Source: Pseudoduganella violacea (GTDB lineage: Bacteria > Pseudomonadota > Gammaproteobacteria > Burkholderiales > Burkholderiaceae_D). Taken from it: a stretch of DNA of 64,000 bases. Of this stretch, positions 27,611 to 37,025 are shown one piece after another. The position numbers were made by a program, and so were the translations under genes. Under the pieces are notes generated by a model, which did not search any database, was not told where the DNA came from, and saw only the letters and a list, made by a program, of their open reading frames with translations. Location: contig NZ_JACHXD010000007.1 in assembly GCF_014191875.1 (NCBI RefSeq), positions 124,001-188,000 of the forward strand, in the 5' to 3' direction. The first letter of the stretch is position 1. Every line of letters begins with the position of its first letter.

Positions 27611-28456
27611 ATGGATATTATTTTTGCGCTGAAGGCTCTGGTGATGGGCCTGGTAGAAGGCTTTACCGAATTCCTGCCGATTTCTTCGACCGGCCACCTG
27701 ATCCTGGCCGGCAGCCTGCTCGACCTGCAACGCAATGTATCGAAGGAAGTGATCGACGTCTTCGAGATCGTGATCCAGGCCGGCGCCATCCTGGCCGTGT
27801 GCTGGGAATACCGCGCGCGCATCGCTTCCGTGCTGTCCGGCCTGACCAGCGATCCCAAGGCGCGCAAATTCGTATTGAACCTGATCGTGGCCTTCCTGCC
27901 GCTAGCCATTCTGGGTCTGCTCGTGGGCAAGCATATTAAGGCGGTGCTGTTCAAGCCGGTGCCGGTGGCGCTGGCCTTCATCATCGGCGGCTTCGTGATC
28001 CTGTGGGCCGAGCGCCGCGCCAAGACCAATCCAACGGCGGTGCGCATCCATTCGGTGGAAGACATGAGCGTCAGCGACGCGCTGAAAGTGGGCTTCGCCC
28101 AGGCCTTCGCCCTGATTCCCGGCACCAGCCGTTCCGGCGCCACCATTATCGGCGGCATGCTGTTTGGCCTGTCGCGCAAGGCGGGCACCGAGTTCTCCTT
28201 CTTCCTCGCCATCCCTACCCTGCTGTGCGCCACCTTCTACTCGCTGTATAAGGAGCGCGCGCTGTTGTCGGCCGATCTGACCGGTTTCTTCAGCATCGGC
28301 ACGGTGGCGGCCTTCATTTCGGCCTTCCTCTGCGTGCGCTGGCTGCTGCGTTATATCAGCTCGCACGACTTCACGGCGTTTGCCTGGTATCGCATCGTCT
28401 TCGGCGTGGTGGTCATCGTGACTTCGTATACCGGCATGGTGGCTTGGGTAGATTAA
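27611..28456 (+). CDS. uppP: Undecaprenyl-diphosphatase
   Basis: 281 residues, an integral membrane protein with about eight spans. The BacA/UppP signatures are [17 protein letters not shown] and [20 protein letters not shown], containing the catalytic Glu, Ser and Arg. It recycles undecaprenyl pyrophosphate for peptidoglycan and confers bacitracin tolerance. recQ begins 3 bases after the stop, so the pair is probably co-transcribed. Confidence 0.96.
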   Translation: MDIIFALKALVMGLVEGFTEFLPISSTGHLILAGSLLDLQRNVSKEVIDVFEIVIQAGAILAVCWEYRARIASVLSGLTSDPKARKFVLNLIVAFLPLAILGLLVGKHIKAVLFKPVPVALAFIIGGFVILWAERRAKTNPTAVRIHSVEDMSVSDALKVGFAQAFALIPGTSRSGATIIGGMLFGLSRKAGTEFSFFLAIPTLLCATFYSLYKERALLSADLTGFFSIGTVAAFISAFLCVRWLLRYISSHDFTAFAWYRIVFGVVVIVTSYTGMVAWVD

Positions 28457-28459
28457 GCA

Positions 28460-30283
28460 ATGAATAGTCAGGACACCGGCGCACGCGCCCTTCATCTGCT
28501 GCAGACCGTATTCGGCTATCCAGCCTTCCGCGGTCAGCAGGCGGAGATTGTCGAGCATGTTGGCAATGGCGGCGATGCGCTGGTGCTGATGCCAACCGGC
28601 GGCGGCAAGTCGCTGTGTTACCAGATTCCGGCCATGCTGCGCGATGGCGTGGGCGTGGTGATCTCGCCGTTGATCGCGCTGATGCAGGACCAGGTCGACG
28701 CGCTGGCCGAGGTGGGCGTGCGCGCGGCCTTCCTGAATTCGACCCAGACCTACGAGGAAGCGGCGCGCATCGAGCGCCTGGTGCGCACCGGTCAGATCGA
28801 CCTGGTCTATATCGCGCCGGAACGCCTGATGACGCAGCGCTGCTTCGATCTGCTGCAGGATTCACCGATCGCGCTGTTCGCCATCGACGAGGCGCACTGC
28901 GTCTCGCAGTGGGGCCACGACTTCCGTCCCGAATACATCAAGCTGTCGGTGCTGCACGAGCAGTTCCCGAACGTGCCGCGCATCGCGCTGACGGCAACGG
29001 CCGACCAGCAGACGCGCGCCGAAATCGCGCACCGCCTGCAGCTGGAAGACGCGATGCAGTTCGTGTCCTCCTTCGACCGGCCGAATATACGCTACCAGAT
29101 CGTGGAGAAGGCCAACGGCCGCAAGCAGCTGCTGGACTTCATCACCTCCGAGCATGGCGGCGACTCCGGCATCGTCTACTGCCTGTCGCGCAAGAAGGTG
29201 GAAGAGACAGCCGAATTCCTCAACGAGAACGGCATCCGCGCCATGGCTTATCACGCCGGCATGGAGCATGCGAAGCGCGCCTCGAACCAGTCGCGTTTCC
29301 TGCGCGAAGAAAATATCGTGATGGTGGCGACCATCGCTTTCGGCATGGGCATCGACAAGCCGGACGTGCGCTTCGTGGCCCACCTCGATCTGCCGAAGAG
29401 CATCGAGGGCTATTACCAGGAAACCGGCCGCGCCGGCCGCGATGGCATGCCGGCCAGCGCCTGGATGGCGTATGGCTTGCAGGACGTGGTGCTGCAGCGG
29501 CGCATGATCGACGAATCAGAAGCCGACGAGAATTTCAAGCGCGTGCTGGGCACCAAGCTCGATGCCATGCTGGGCCTGTGCGAAACGCTGAGCTGCCGCC
29601 GCGTGCGGCTGCTCGATTATTTCGGCGAGCAGGCCTCGCCTTGCGGCAATTGCGATACCTGCCTGATTCCGCCGGTCTCCTTCGACGGCACGGTGCCGGT
29701 GCAGAAGCTGCTATCGGCCATCTATCGCGTGGACCAGCGCTTCGCGGCCGGCCATGTGATCGAGGTGCTGCGCGGGGTCGAGACCGATCGCATCAAGACC
29801 TGGCATCACGATTCGCTGTCGGTGTTCGGCATCGGCGCCGACCGCAGCGAGCAGGAATGGCGGGCCATTCTGCGCCAGGTGATCGCGCTGGGCCTGGTGA
29901 CGGTCGACCATGAGCAGTTCAGTTCCTTGAAGCTGACCGACGCGGCGCGCCCGGTGCTGAAGGGCGGCCAGAAGGTGCAGCTGCGCCAGTACCAGAAGCC
30001 GGTCAAGCAGAAGCGCGCGGCCTCGGTGCCGAAGGGTTATGTGGAAACCGACCTGACGGCGCAGGAACAGGCCATCTTCGACAAGCTGCGCTGGTGGCGG
30101 GTGGAGACGGCGCGCGCCCACAGCGTGCCGGCCTATGTGATCTTTGTCGATGCCACCTTGCGCGAGATCGCCAAGGCCCAGCCTACCTCGCTCGACCAGA
30201 TGCGCGGCATTTCCGGCGTGGGCGAGAAAAAACTGGCCTCCTATGGCGAGGAAATCGTGGAGCTGATCAACGCGATGCTGTAA
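28460..30283 (+). CDS. recQ: ATP-dependent DNA helicase RecQ
   Basis: 607 residues with full RecQ architecture. Walker A is [15 protein letters not shown], the DEAH box and aromatic-rich loop are [18 protein letters not shown], and the zinc module is [21 protein letters not shown] winged helix and a C-terminal HRDC domain follow (about 530-605, ending LINAML). It is a 3'-5' helicase in recombination and fork repair. It directly follows uppP. Confidence 0.97.
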   Translation: MNSQDTGARALHLLQTVFGYPAFRGQQAEIVEHVGNGGDALVLMPTGGGKSLCYQIPAMLRDGVGVVISPLIALMQDQVDALAEVGVRAAFLNSTQTYEEAARIERLVRTGQIDLVYIAPERLMTQRCFDLLQDSPIALFAIDEAHCVSQWGHDFRPEYIKLSVLHEQFPNVPRIALTATADQQTRAEIAHRLQLEDAMQFVSSFDRPNIRYQIVEKANGRKQLLDFITSEHGGDSGIVYCLSRKKVEETAEFLNENGIRAMAYHAGMEHAKRASNQSRFLREENIVMVATIAFGMGIDKPDVRFVAHLDLPKSIEGYYQETGRAGRDGMPASAWMAYGLQDVVLQRRMIDESEADENFKRVLGTKLDAMLGLCETLSCRRVRLLDYFGEQASPCGNCDTCLIPPVSFDGTVPVQKLLSAIYRVDQRFAAGHVIEVLRGVETDRIKTWHHDSLSVFGIGADRSEQEWRAILRQVIALGLVTVDHEQFSSLKLTDAARPVLKGGQKVQLRQYQKPVKQKRAASVPKGYVETDLTAQEQAIFDKLRWWRVETARAHSVPAYVIFVDATLREIAKAQPTSLDQMRGISGVGEKKLASYGEEIVELINAML

Positions 30284-30300
30284 GCCTGTCCGGTGCGCGT

Positions 30301-31254
30301 TCAGGCGCACATGATCTGGCGGTAGCGGCCGGGCGGCACGCCCAGCGCGGCGCGGAAGCGGTGGCTGAAATGGCTCAGGTCCGCGTAGCCGCAGGCATCG
30401 GCAATCTGCTGCAAGGGCAGTTGCGATGCGCGCAGCAGGCCGCGCGCCTTGTCCAGGCGGCGGCGCGCAATCCAGGCCGAGGGCGGCATGCCGAAAGAAA
30501 TGCGGAACATGCGCGCCAGATGAAATTCCGACATGCAGGCCACCAGCGCCAGCATGCCCAACGTGATATTCCCCTCCAGATTCGCTTCGATGTATTCCGC
30601 CAGGCGGCGCCGCACCAGCGGCGCCAGGCCGCCGCGCAGGCGCAGGCCTGGACGCTGCATGGCTTGCGACTGCAGCAGCTCGCTCAGGGCTTCGTGCGTG
30701 ATCTCGTTGGCGCGCAGCAGCTGGTCCTTGTCCTGCCAGGGCGTATCCAGCAGCGATTCGCAAAGCGCCGCCAGACGCACATTCTCGAAATAGGTGCGGT
30801 CGGCCAGCGTCAGTTCGCGCGGCTCGCGGTCCAGCTCCGTCACGGCGCGGTGGGCGTAGTGCTCCGGCATGAAGTAGATGTGCATCAGGCGCAGCGTGTC
30901 GCGCACCGTCCAGTGGGATTCATGCCAGTCCGGCAAGGAGCATAATCGTCCCGGCGCGCCATACTGGCCTGGCGCGTCGTGGCGTTCGACGCGGTAGCCG
31001 CCGCCCAGATAGCAGGACAGGGTGTGGTGACCAGGCTGGATGTAATTGGTCTTGCCTTCCTGCGTGCTGCGCTGCCAGACGGCGACGGCCATGCCATCGC
31101 CCAGCCAGGCGAAGCGCTCCAGCTTCGCTTCGGTGCCGCTCATGGTGCGGAACACCGCATGCGACATGGCGTCGGCCGGCGCGCGCTGGCCATGGACGGC
31201 CAGCGCCAGCTGATCGTTCGCGGCAGGGACATCGGATTTCGGTTGGGTCGGCAT
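30301..31254 (-). CDS. AraC-family transcriptional regulator
   Basis: 317 residues from the ATG at 31254; the frame opens at a TTG at 31302. The C-terminal two-HTH domain is typical (ITLGMLALVACMSEFHLARM, then QIADACGYADLSHFSHRFRA). The N-terminal effector domain is not identified. It is divergent from the EamA transporter gene 207 bases away, which it may regulate. Confidence 0.85.
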   Translation of the reverse strand: MPTQPKSDVPAANDQLALAVHGQRAPADAMSHAVFRTMSGTEAKLERFAWLGDGMAVAVWQRSTQEGKTNYIQPGHHTLSCYLGGGYRVERHDAPGQYGAPGRLCSLPDWHESHWTVRDTLRLMHIYFMPEHYAHRAVTELDREPRELTLADRTYFENVRLAALCESLLDTPWQDKDQLLRANEITHEALSELLQSQAMQRPGLRLRGGLAPLVRRRLAEYIEANLEGNITLGMLALVACMSEFHLARMFRISFGMPPSAWIARRRLDKARGLLRASQLPLQQIADACGYADLSHFSHRFRAALGVPPGRYRQIMCA

Positions 31255-31460
31255 GGCGGCTGGCTCGGTCTTATGGGCGGCAAGGCCGCGCGCTGTGCTC
31301 AAAGTCTAGCACGCGGCGCAACGCGGTGAAGCCGGGCCGTCGTAAATGCGCAAGATCAGACAATCGCGCAGCAGAGGCGGCTAACAAAGCGCAAGCCGGG
31401 ACAAGCGCAAGCGCCGCTGCCCGCGCATGCTGGGCATTCCTACTTGCGCCTCTCTCCACC

Positions 31461-32378
31461 ATGAACGCTTTTCTCTATCTGCTGACAGTCCTGATCTGGG
31501 GTACGACCTGGATCGCCATCAAATTCCAGCTGGGCGTGGTCCCAGCCCCGGTCTCGATCGCCTACCGCTTCTGGATCGCCGGGGCGGTGCTGCTGCTTCT
31601 GCTGTTCGCCATGCGCAAGCCGGCGTGGCCGCCGCGCCAGGCCTGGCGCTATCTGGTGGCGCAAGGCCTGGCCCTGTTCTGCCTGAACTTCCTGTGTTTC
31701 TATTACGCCAGCGCCAAGGTGCCGAGCGGCTTGGTGGCCGTGGTCTTCTCCACCGCGCCGATCTGGAATGCGCTGAATGGCCGCCTGTTCATGCAGCGGC
31801 CGATACGCGGCCAGGTCGTGGCGGGCGCGCTGCTGGGATTGGGCGGCATCGCCCTGCTCTTCCTGCCGCAGATGCGCGGCCACTGGGGCGACGGCAGCAT
31901 GCTGGCCGGCCTGGCACTGGCCCTGGGCGGCACGCTGTGCTTCTCGACGGGGAATCTGCTGTCCAGCCGCATGCAGGCGCTCGGCCTGTCGCCATGGACG
32001 ACGAATACCTGGGCCATGCTGATCGGCGCCTCGGTACTGAGCTGCGGCGCGCTGGCGCTGGGCATGCCCTTCACGTACGAACCGGGGCCGCGCTATACGG
32101 GCGCGCTGCTGTATCTGGCGGTGCCGGGGTCGGTGATCGGCTTCACCGCCTATCTACTGCTGTTGGGGCGCATGGGCGCGGACAGGGCGGCCTATTGCAC
32201 CGTGCTGTTCCCGGTGGTGGCGCTGAGCATGTCCACGCTCTATGAAGGTTATCAGTGGACGCTGCCCGCGCTGGGCGGACTGGCCCTGGTCGTCGGCGGG
32301 AATGTGCTGGCCTTCCTGCCGGCGCGGAGCAGCGTGCGCGCGCAGGCCGCTCCCGCCGTCGTCAAGCTTACTTCTTGA
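31461..32378 (+). CDS. EamA/DMT-family permease
   Basis: 305 residues from the ATG at 31461. There are ten predicted membrane spans in two EamA repeats (first begins [19 protein letters not shown]; second about residue 150, [16 protein letters not shown]). It probably exports a metabolite or amino acid. Its last 11 bases overlap the convergent trmB stop. The divergent AraC gene is a candidate regulator. Confidence 0.9.
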   Translation: MNAFLYLLTVLIWGTTWIAIKFQLGVVPAPVSIAYRFWIAGAVLLLLLFAMRKPAWPPRQAWRYLVAQGLALFCLNFLCFYYASAKVPSGLVAVVFSTAPIWNALNGRLFMQRPIRGQVVAGALLGLGGIALLFLPQMRGHWGDGSMLAGLALALGGTLCFSTGNLLSSRMQALGLSPWTTNTWAMLIGASVLSCGALALGMPFTYEPGPRYTGALLYLAVPGSVIGFTAYLLLLGRMGADRAAYCTVLFPVVALSMSTLYEGYQWTLPALGGLALVVGGNVLAFLPARSSVRAQAAPAVVKLTS

Positions 32379-33093
32379 CGAAGACCAGATCCCAGACGCC
32401 GTGGCCCAGTTTCAGGCCACGGTTTTCGAACTTGGTCAGCGGGCGGTAGGCCGGCTGCGGCGCATAGCCGTCGGCGGTGTTTTGCAGGCCTTCTTCCGCG
32501 CCCAGCACTTCCAGCATCTGCTCGGCGTATTCCTGCCAATCGGTGGCGCAGTGCAGATAGCCGCCCGGCGCCAGGCGGTCGGTCAGCAGCTTGACGAACG
32601 GTCCCTGGATCAGGCGCCGCTTGTTGTGGCGCGCCTTGTGCCATGGGTCGGGGAAGAAGACGTGGACGCCGGCCAGGGTGCCGGGCTGGATCATATTGTT
32701 CAGCACTTCCACCGCATCATGCTGGATGATGCGCAGATTGCTCAGGTTCTCCTCGCCGATCAGCTTAAGCAGGCTGCCCACGCCGGGCGTGTGCACTTCC
32801 ACGCCGATGAAATCCTTCTCCGGCATATGCTTGGCGATATGGGCGGTGGTGCCGCCCATGCCGAAGCCGATTTCCAGAATCACCGGCGCCTTGCGGCCGA
32901 AGGTCTGCTCGGCATCGAGCGGCGCCTTGGTGTATTCGACCAGGAATTTCGGTCCCAGATCGTTGAGCGCCCGCTCCTGTCCCGTGGACAGGCGGCCGGC
33001 ACGGGTGACGAAGCTGCGGATGCGGTGCTCGGTCGGGTCGTACAGCATGGTACGGGCGCTTTTGGATGGGGTATCGGAAGACATGGGATGCAA
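32368..33093 (-). CDS. trmB: tRNA (guanine-N7)-methyltransferase
   Basis: 241 residues from the ATG at 33093; 33084 is equally possible. It makes m7G46 in tRNA variable loops. The SAM motif is [16 protein letters not shown], and TrmB-specific segments are [18 protein letters not shown] and [17 protein letters not shown]. It overlaps the EamA gene tail-to-tail by 11 bases. Confidence 0.96.
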   Translation of the reverse strand: MHPMSSDTPSKSARTMLYDPTEHRIRSFVTRAGRLSTGQERALNDLGPKFLVEYTKAPLDAEQTFGRKAPVILEIGFGMGGTTAHIAKHMPEKDFIGVEVHTPGVGSLLKLIGEENLSNLRIIQHDAVEVLNNMIQPGTLAGVHVFFPDPWHKARHNKRRLIQGPFVKLLTDRLAPGGYLHCATDWQEYAEQMLEVLGAEEGLQNTADGYAPQPAYRPLTKFENRGLKLGHGVWDLVFVKK

Positions 33094-33202
33094 TCAAAAA
33101 CTGTAAGGACGATCCGCCATTATACGTGATGCCGTTTTTGCCAGTCCATGCGGCCCGCGGCCTGCGATAATAGCGGCTTTCCACATACACGGCTGGCGGC
33201 GC

Positions 33203-33715
33203 ATGGGCGACATCATTTACCTTATCCTCATGGGCATCTGCCCGGTGGCGATCTATTACCTCATCAAGACCAAGCCACACGCTACGGCCCTGCCAAGCGC
33301 GCCGAAGATGGACGCCGCGCCCTATACGCCGGCGCTACCACAGACTGCGCCAGCCAAACACTGGTCGGACGAAGGCCGCTTCCAGCTGGAGGTGGTGGCT
33401 GAATCGCGCTACCAGGCCATCATCCGCCAACTGGCGGGCGCGCATGGCGAACACAGTGCGAACGCGCGGCATCCGGCGATTCTGCTGCCGGACGATATGA
33501 ATGCGTATGAGGCGACGGCGGTGGCAGTCTTCCTGTCCGGCCAGATGGTCGGCTACCTGGAACCGAAGGAGGCGGCCGCTTTCCGCCGCCTGCTGGCGCA
33601 GCAGGAGCTGGAGGGCCAGCCCACCAGCTGCGATGCGCTCATCCGCGGCGGCGGACTATGGGAAGGAAAAAGGCTGAGCTACTCGGTCAACCTCGATGTA
33701 GAGCCGCTGCGCTGA
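33203..33715 (+). CDS. Membrane-anchored protein with HIRAN-like domain
   Basis: 170 residues. An N-terminal membrane helix (IIYLILMGICPVAIYYLI) and short linker precede a domain at about 55-165 with the HIRAN pattern: EVVAESRYQ, ILLPDDMNAYEATAVAVFLSG, QMVGYLEPKEAAAF. HIRAN domains bind DNA ends or accompany helicases and nucleases, so a membrane-tethered version is unusual. The domain assignment is by eye. It lies upstream of the tRNA-Gly gene and reads toward it. Confidence 0.6.
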   Translation: MGDIIYLILMGICPVAIYYLIKTKPHATALPSAPKMDAAPYTPALPQTAPAKHWSDEGRFQLEVVAESRYQAIIRQLAGAHGEHSANARHPAILLPDDMNAYEATAVAVFLSGQMVGYLEPKEAAAFRRLLAQQELEGQPTSCDALIRGGGLWEGKRLSYSVNLDVEPLR

Positions 33716-33765
33716 TTGCACCGGTCTTGCCGGCCCCAGGTTGGGTGCCATCCCGATCAAAGAAG

Positions 33766-33839
33766 TGGAGCGGGTGATGGGAATCGAACCCACGCTATCT
33801 GCTTGGGAAGCAGAAGTTCTACCATTGAACTACACCCGC
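33766..33839 (-). tRNA. tRNA-Gly (anticodon CCC)
   Basis: 74 bases including an encoded CCA. Acceptor stem GCGGGTG pairs with CACCCGC; the T-loop is GGTTCGATTCC. The anticodon stem TCTGC/GCAGA encloses the loop TTCCCAA, so the anticodon is CCC (reads GGG). The cloverleaf is complete. The AT-rich ART/kinase patch begins just beyond its 5' end, but no duplicated 3' tRNA fragment was found. Confidence 0.95.
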
Positions 33840-33948
33840 GTCAGCGGCATTCTACGCGGCTTTTGAACCCCTTGACAACTTCTCTACTACATCACGTACT
33901 CTCCCTCCATTTCCCTTCATTTTCGGACTTACGGTCGCAGAGAAATCG

Positions 33949-34461
33949 ATGAAACCCAACAACAATAAAAGCCATACCGAAGAAATATGGTTCAAGCCCG
34001 ACGAGTGGGATACGCTGACACAAAACATGCCAATTTACCGCGGGACAAAACATGTGGAGGCCGGTGAAACCATTCACATTTGTTCCCCCGAAAACCGCAC
34101 CCCGGTCAGTATGCCTCTGGATGTACAGCGCGAAATGGATGACTGCTTCGAGCGTGCCTTTGGAGTCAGATTTCGCCAACGATCGCTGTTCGCCAGCGCA
34201 AGCCTCGATGTGGCCAAGAGCTATGCCGGCGGGTCCGGCGAAGTAAGGATTCTACGGCCCACAGCCCCATTCTGCTTTTGCTGGGGCTTGCATAGCAAGG
34301 ATCTCTATTTCGCATATGAAGATATGCCCGACAAAGAATCGATTACCGGCCTGATCGAACGCCTGTCATTCAAAAACACCAGGCTCCTTGACGCCATTAC
34401 ATCCAGAAATGAAATCATGCTGGTAGGTGAAGAGTTCCGAGCAACCAGGATTCGCGAATAA
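33949..34461 (+). CDS. Candidate ADP-ribosyltransferase-fold protein
   Basis: 170 residues, no signal peptide. Three spaced elements resemble the R-S-E class of ADP-ribosyltransferases: R31 in PIYRGT, the serine pair S83/S85 in LFASASLDVAKSYA, and E155 in SRNEIMLVGEEFRATRI, the last like the conserved Glu strand. The residue two before E155 is Arg, not Glu/Gln, which departs from the arginine-modifying ExE motif. A TTGACA element at 33872-33877 could serve as -35. The stop is 6 bases before the kinase-like gene, so they form an operon. The family assignment is by eye; it could be another fold. Confidence 0.5.
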   Translation: MKPNNNKSHTEEIWFKPDEWDTLTQNMPIYRGTKHVEAGETIHICSPENRTPVSMPLDVQREMDDCFERAFGVRFRQRSLFASASLDVAKSYAGGSGEVRILRPTAPFCFCWGLHSKDLYFAYEDMPDKESITGLIERLSFKNTRLLDAITSRNEIMLVGEEFRATRIRE

Positions 34462-34467
34462 GCCCAG

Positions 34468-35559
34468 ATGACCACGCCCCAGAACCACGACGCCATCAAT
34501 CTGGTCAAAACACTCGGCCTGGAGACTGTTGGGAACAGATACAAGATAACTCACGCCATCGGCCAATCGTTTGGCGGAACATCCTTTATCGGAAAAGACT
34601 GCTTGACTGGGGAAAAGGTATTCATGAAATACCTCATATGCTACCGAGGTGCCGCCGACCGTGCAAAATTTCTCATGGAACATGATGCGCTTTAAAAGCT
34701 TGAATCATATGCTCAGGCACACATATCCCCCCATGTTCTGCACTTTGAAGAATTTCCCTCGATTTTATCCGCAGTCACCGTGACAGAGTTTGCAGACGGC
34801 GAAAGCTTGACGGACTGGATGAAAAATGTCGCGGCAAAAAACCTGAATGAGAAGCTGAGCGTTTTTCATCGAATTATAGTTGCCTTATCCCACGGAACAA
34901 TTTTTTTCAAACATCGCGACATCCACCCTGGCAATATCATCCTTATGCCAGCATCGCATGTTTCAATGGGACCCGAATTTACGGCCATGCAATTCGACCC
35001 AGGCATTCGCATTATTGACTGGGGAGAGGCTTTGCCCGTCATTTTTGGAAATTACGATGACGAACCAGAACATAATTTCACTCTCTTAAAAACTGCGCCT
35101 ACCATGATAGGCGGTTCCATTACCAGCCTGCCGCCTGAAGTGTTTTCTCCATGGAAGCAAAATGCAGATTTCGGCGGCCTCTATGAAAGCTGGGGCATGG
35201 GACTCTTGCTGCATAGAATTTTCCTAAACGAGGAACTGCCTCGTGCAAAAAGTTTAGGTCACTATGTTGAGAGTATCAGTAACGGCAGTCTTCAAAGATG
35301 GGTTGACGATCAAGTCGCCCAACTGAAAAGGATGTCCCTGCCAGGCGGCTTAATAATCCCACAGTTGCTCAAACAGATGCTGGAGATATCGGCAGACTCC
35401 AGGCTAGAGCTGTCCCGCGCGGCAAGAATACTATGGGATATTCGGTATGAAAAATTCTCGATTACAGACGAGCAAACTCTTTTCAAGTATTTTTCGTCTC
35501 CCAACGATTATGAGCCGCCCGACGGCTGGACCCATTCCTTCTTCCCCGATTACGATTGA
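34468..35559 (+). pseudogene. Protein-kinase-like gene interrupted by one in-frame TAA
   Basis: A single reading frame of 364 codons with one internal stop at codon 76 (34693-34695). Before the stop are a Gly-rich loop (IGQSFGGTSFIG) and ATP-binding K54 (VFMKYL). After it are the catalytic loop HRDIHPGNI (D151, N156) and the metal-binding IIDWGEA (D184, DWG replacing DFG). All catalytic residues survive, and both halves are in the same frame with no indel. A change of GAA to TAA would explain it. It may be a pseudogene, a sequencing error, or two pieces, since a GTG at 34780 can restart. It overlaps the convergent LysR gene by 10 bases. Confidence 0.7.
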
Positions 35560-36512
35560 ACTGCAGCCTGTGCCGACAGCAGAGGTGCGAGGGCCTGCTG
35601 CAAGATGTCCCACAGGCGCTGGGCGGTGGGGGACAGGGTGGCGTCGGCGCGGTGCAGGATAAGCTGGGCATGGGGCAGCGCGGGCAGGTCGTGGGCGCTG
35701 GCATCGAGCGCTTGCAGGCTGGCGGGCAAGCCGATATGGGTGCGCACCGTGACGCCCAGGCCGGCCGCGACGGCGGCCCAGACGCCGCTCAGGCTTGGGC
35801 TGCTGAAGGCGATGCGCCAGGGGATGCCGGCACGGTCTAGCGCGGCCGTGGCGGCGCTGCGCATCAGGCAGGGGGCATCGAACATGACCAGGGGCAGCGG
35901 CTCGACGCCGCCGGACCAGGCGAACGGCAAGAGCTGCGCACGGGTGGCTGGCAGCATGGGTGGGGCGATGCCGACATCGTAGGCAAGGGCGGGCGCCGCG
36001 GCAATCCATTGCATCGGCACGCCGCCCAGCGCTTCGGCATGGGGCGAGCTGCGACCCACGTCCCAGGCCAAGGTCAGATCGAGGCGACCGGCCAGCAAGC
36101 GCTCGAGCAGGTCGGCATTGCGCGCCATTTGGGCTTCGATGCGCACGCGGGGATGGGCTTTGGCGAAGCGGCCCAGCACCTCGGTCAGCACGCGTTCGCC
36201 GAAGTCTTCCGGCATGCCGAGGCGGATGCCGCCTTCCAGGTCGACGCCGCGCACGGCGCTGGCGGCTTCGTCGTTCAGCTCCAGCAGGCGGCGCGCGTAG
36301 GCCAGCAGGGTTTCGCCGGCCGCCGTCGGCACCATGCCGCGCCCGGCCTTGCGTAGAATGGGCGCGCCGACCTGCTCTTCCAGTTTTTTCAACTGGGCGC
36401 TGACGGCCGAGGTGGAGCGGCCCAGGCGCTCCGCAGCCTGGGCAAAGCTGCCCAGCTCCACGCCGGTGACGTAGCTGCGCAGGAAATCAAGGTCAAAGTG
36501 GAGGCGGCCCAT
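35550..36512 (-). CDS. LysR-family transcriptional regulator
   Basis: 320 residues. The N-terminal winged helix is DLDFLRSYVTGVELGSFAQA followed by AERLGRSTSAVSAQLKKLE. The C-terminal periplasmic-binding-like effector domain follows. It is divergent from a tautomerase gene with a perfect T-N11-A palindrome between them (36550-36564), so it probably controls that gene. Its last 10 bases overlap the kinase-like gene. Confidence 0.92.
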   Translation of the reverse strand: MGRLHFDLDFLRSYVTGVELGSFAQAAERLGRSTSAVSAQLKKLEEQVGAPILRKAGRGMVPTAAGETLLAYARRLLELNDEAASAVRGVDLEGGIRLGMPEDFGERVLTEVLGRFAKAHPRVRIEAQMARNADLLERLLAGRLDLTLAWDVGRSSPHAEALGGVPMQWIAAAPALAYDVGIAPPMLPATRAQLLPFAWSGGVEPLPLVMFDAPCLMRSAATAALDRAGIPWRIAFSSPSLSGVWAAVAAGLGVTVRTHIGLPASLQALDASAHDLPALPHAQLILHRADATLSPTAQRLWDILQQALAPLLSAQAAVQS

Positions 36513-36549
36513 ATATCATCCCGTTTTTGTGAACGATGAGTTCAAATCT

Positions 36550-36564
36550 TTCTGATTTTCAGAA
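36550..36564. promoter_or_regulatory. LysR-type operator (T-N11-A palindrome)
   Basis: TTCTGATTTTCAGAA: perfect 6-base arms around TTT, in the 105-base gap between the divergent LysR and tautomerase genes. Confidence 0.6.
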
Positions 36565-36617
36565 TCACATTAGACGGCTATTCTGCACCTGTCAAACACA
36601 AACAAGGAGGATGCATC

Positions 36618-37025
36618 ATGCCCATGAGCCGTATTTCCCTGTTGAAGGGTAAGTCGCCCGATTACTTGCGCGCGCTGTCGGATGGCCTGCACCAGGCGCT
36701 GGTCGAGGCCTTTGAAGTGCCGCCGACCGACCGCTTCCAGCTCATCCACCAGCACGAGCCGTATGAGCTGGTGTTCGACCGCGAGTATCTGGGCGGGCCG
36801 CGTTCGGATAATTTTGTAACGATCAACATCACCATCGGCCGGCCGCGAACGGCGGCCACCAAGCAAGCCTTCTATCAGCGCCTGGTGCAGATATTGGCAG
36901 AGAAGCCGGGCATACATCCGGAGGACGTGCTGGTGGTGATCACGCCGGTGCAGTCGGAGGATTGGTCTTTCGGCGGCGGACGCCAGGGCATCGGCTGGCC
37001 GCCGTCGGATTCAGGCCAGCGTTAG
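36618..37025 (+). CDS. Tautomerase-superfamily protein
   Basis: 135 residues starting MPMSRISLLKGKSPDYLRAL. After Met removal Pro becomes the N-terminal catalytic base typical of 4-oxalocrotonate tautomerase/MSAD-like enzymes. GGAGG lies 8 bases upstream of the ATG. The substrate is unknown, perhaps an aromatic-degradation intermediate. It is paired with the divergent LysR. Its last 15 bases overlap the convergent Sel1-repeat gene. Confidence 0.87.
   Translation: MPMSRISLLKGKSPDYLRALSDGLHQALVEAFEVPPTDRFQLIHQHEPYELVFDREYLGGPRSDNFVTINITIGRPRTAATKQAFYQRLVQILAEKPGIHPEDVLVVITPVQSEDWSFGGGRQGIGWPPSDSGQR

Larger units (their letters stand above)
33840..35560. other. AT-rich accessory patch beside tRNA-Gly
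   Basis: Base composition drops visibly relative to both flanks, with many A/T third positions. The patch holds two genes of unusual type and a broken frame. No integrase, transposase or att-like direct repeat is visible. Recent horizontal acquisition is inferred from composition only. Confidence 0.55.

Noticed and set aside
33766-35560. tRNA-integrated genomic island with att sites
   Set aside because: The AT-rich patch is on the 5' side of the tRNA. No repeat of the tRNA 3' end was seen near 35560, and no integrase is present.
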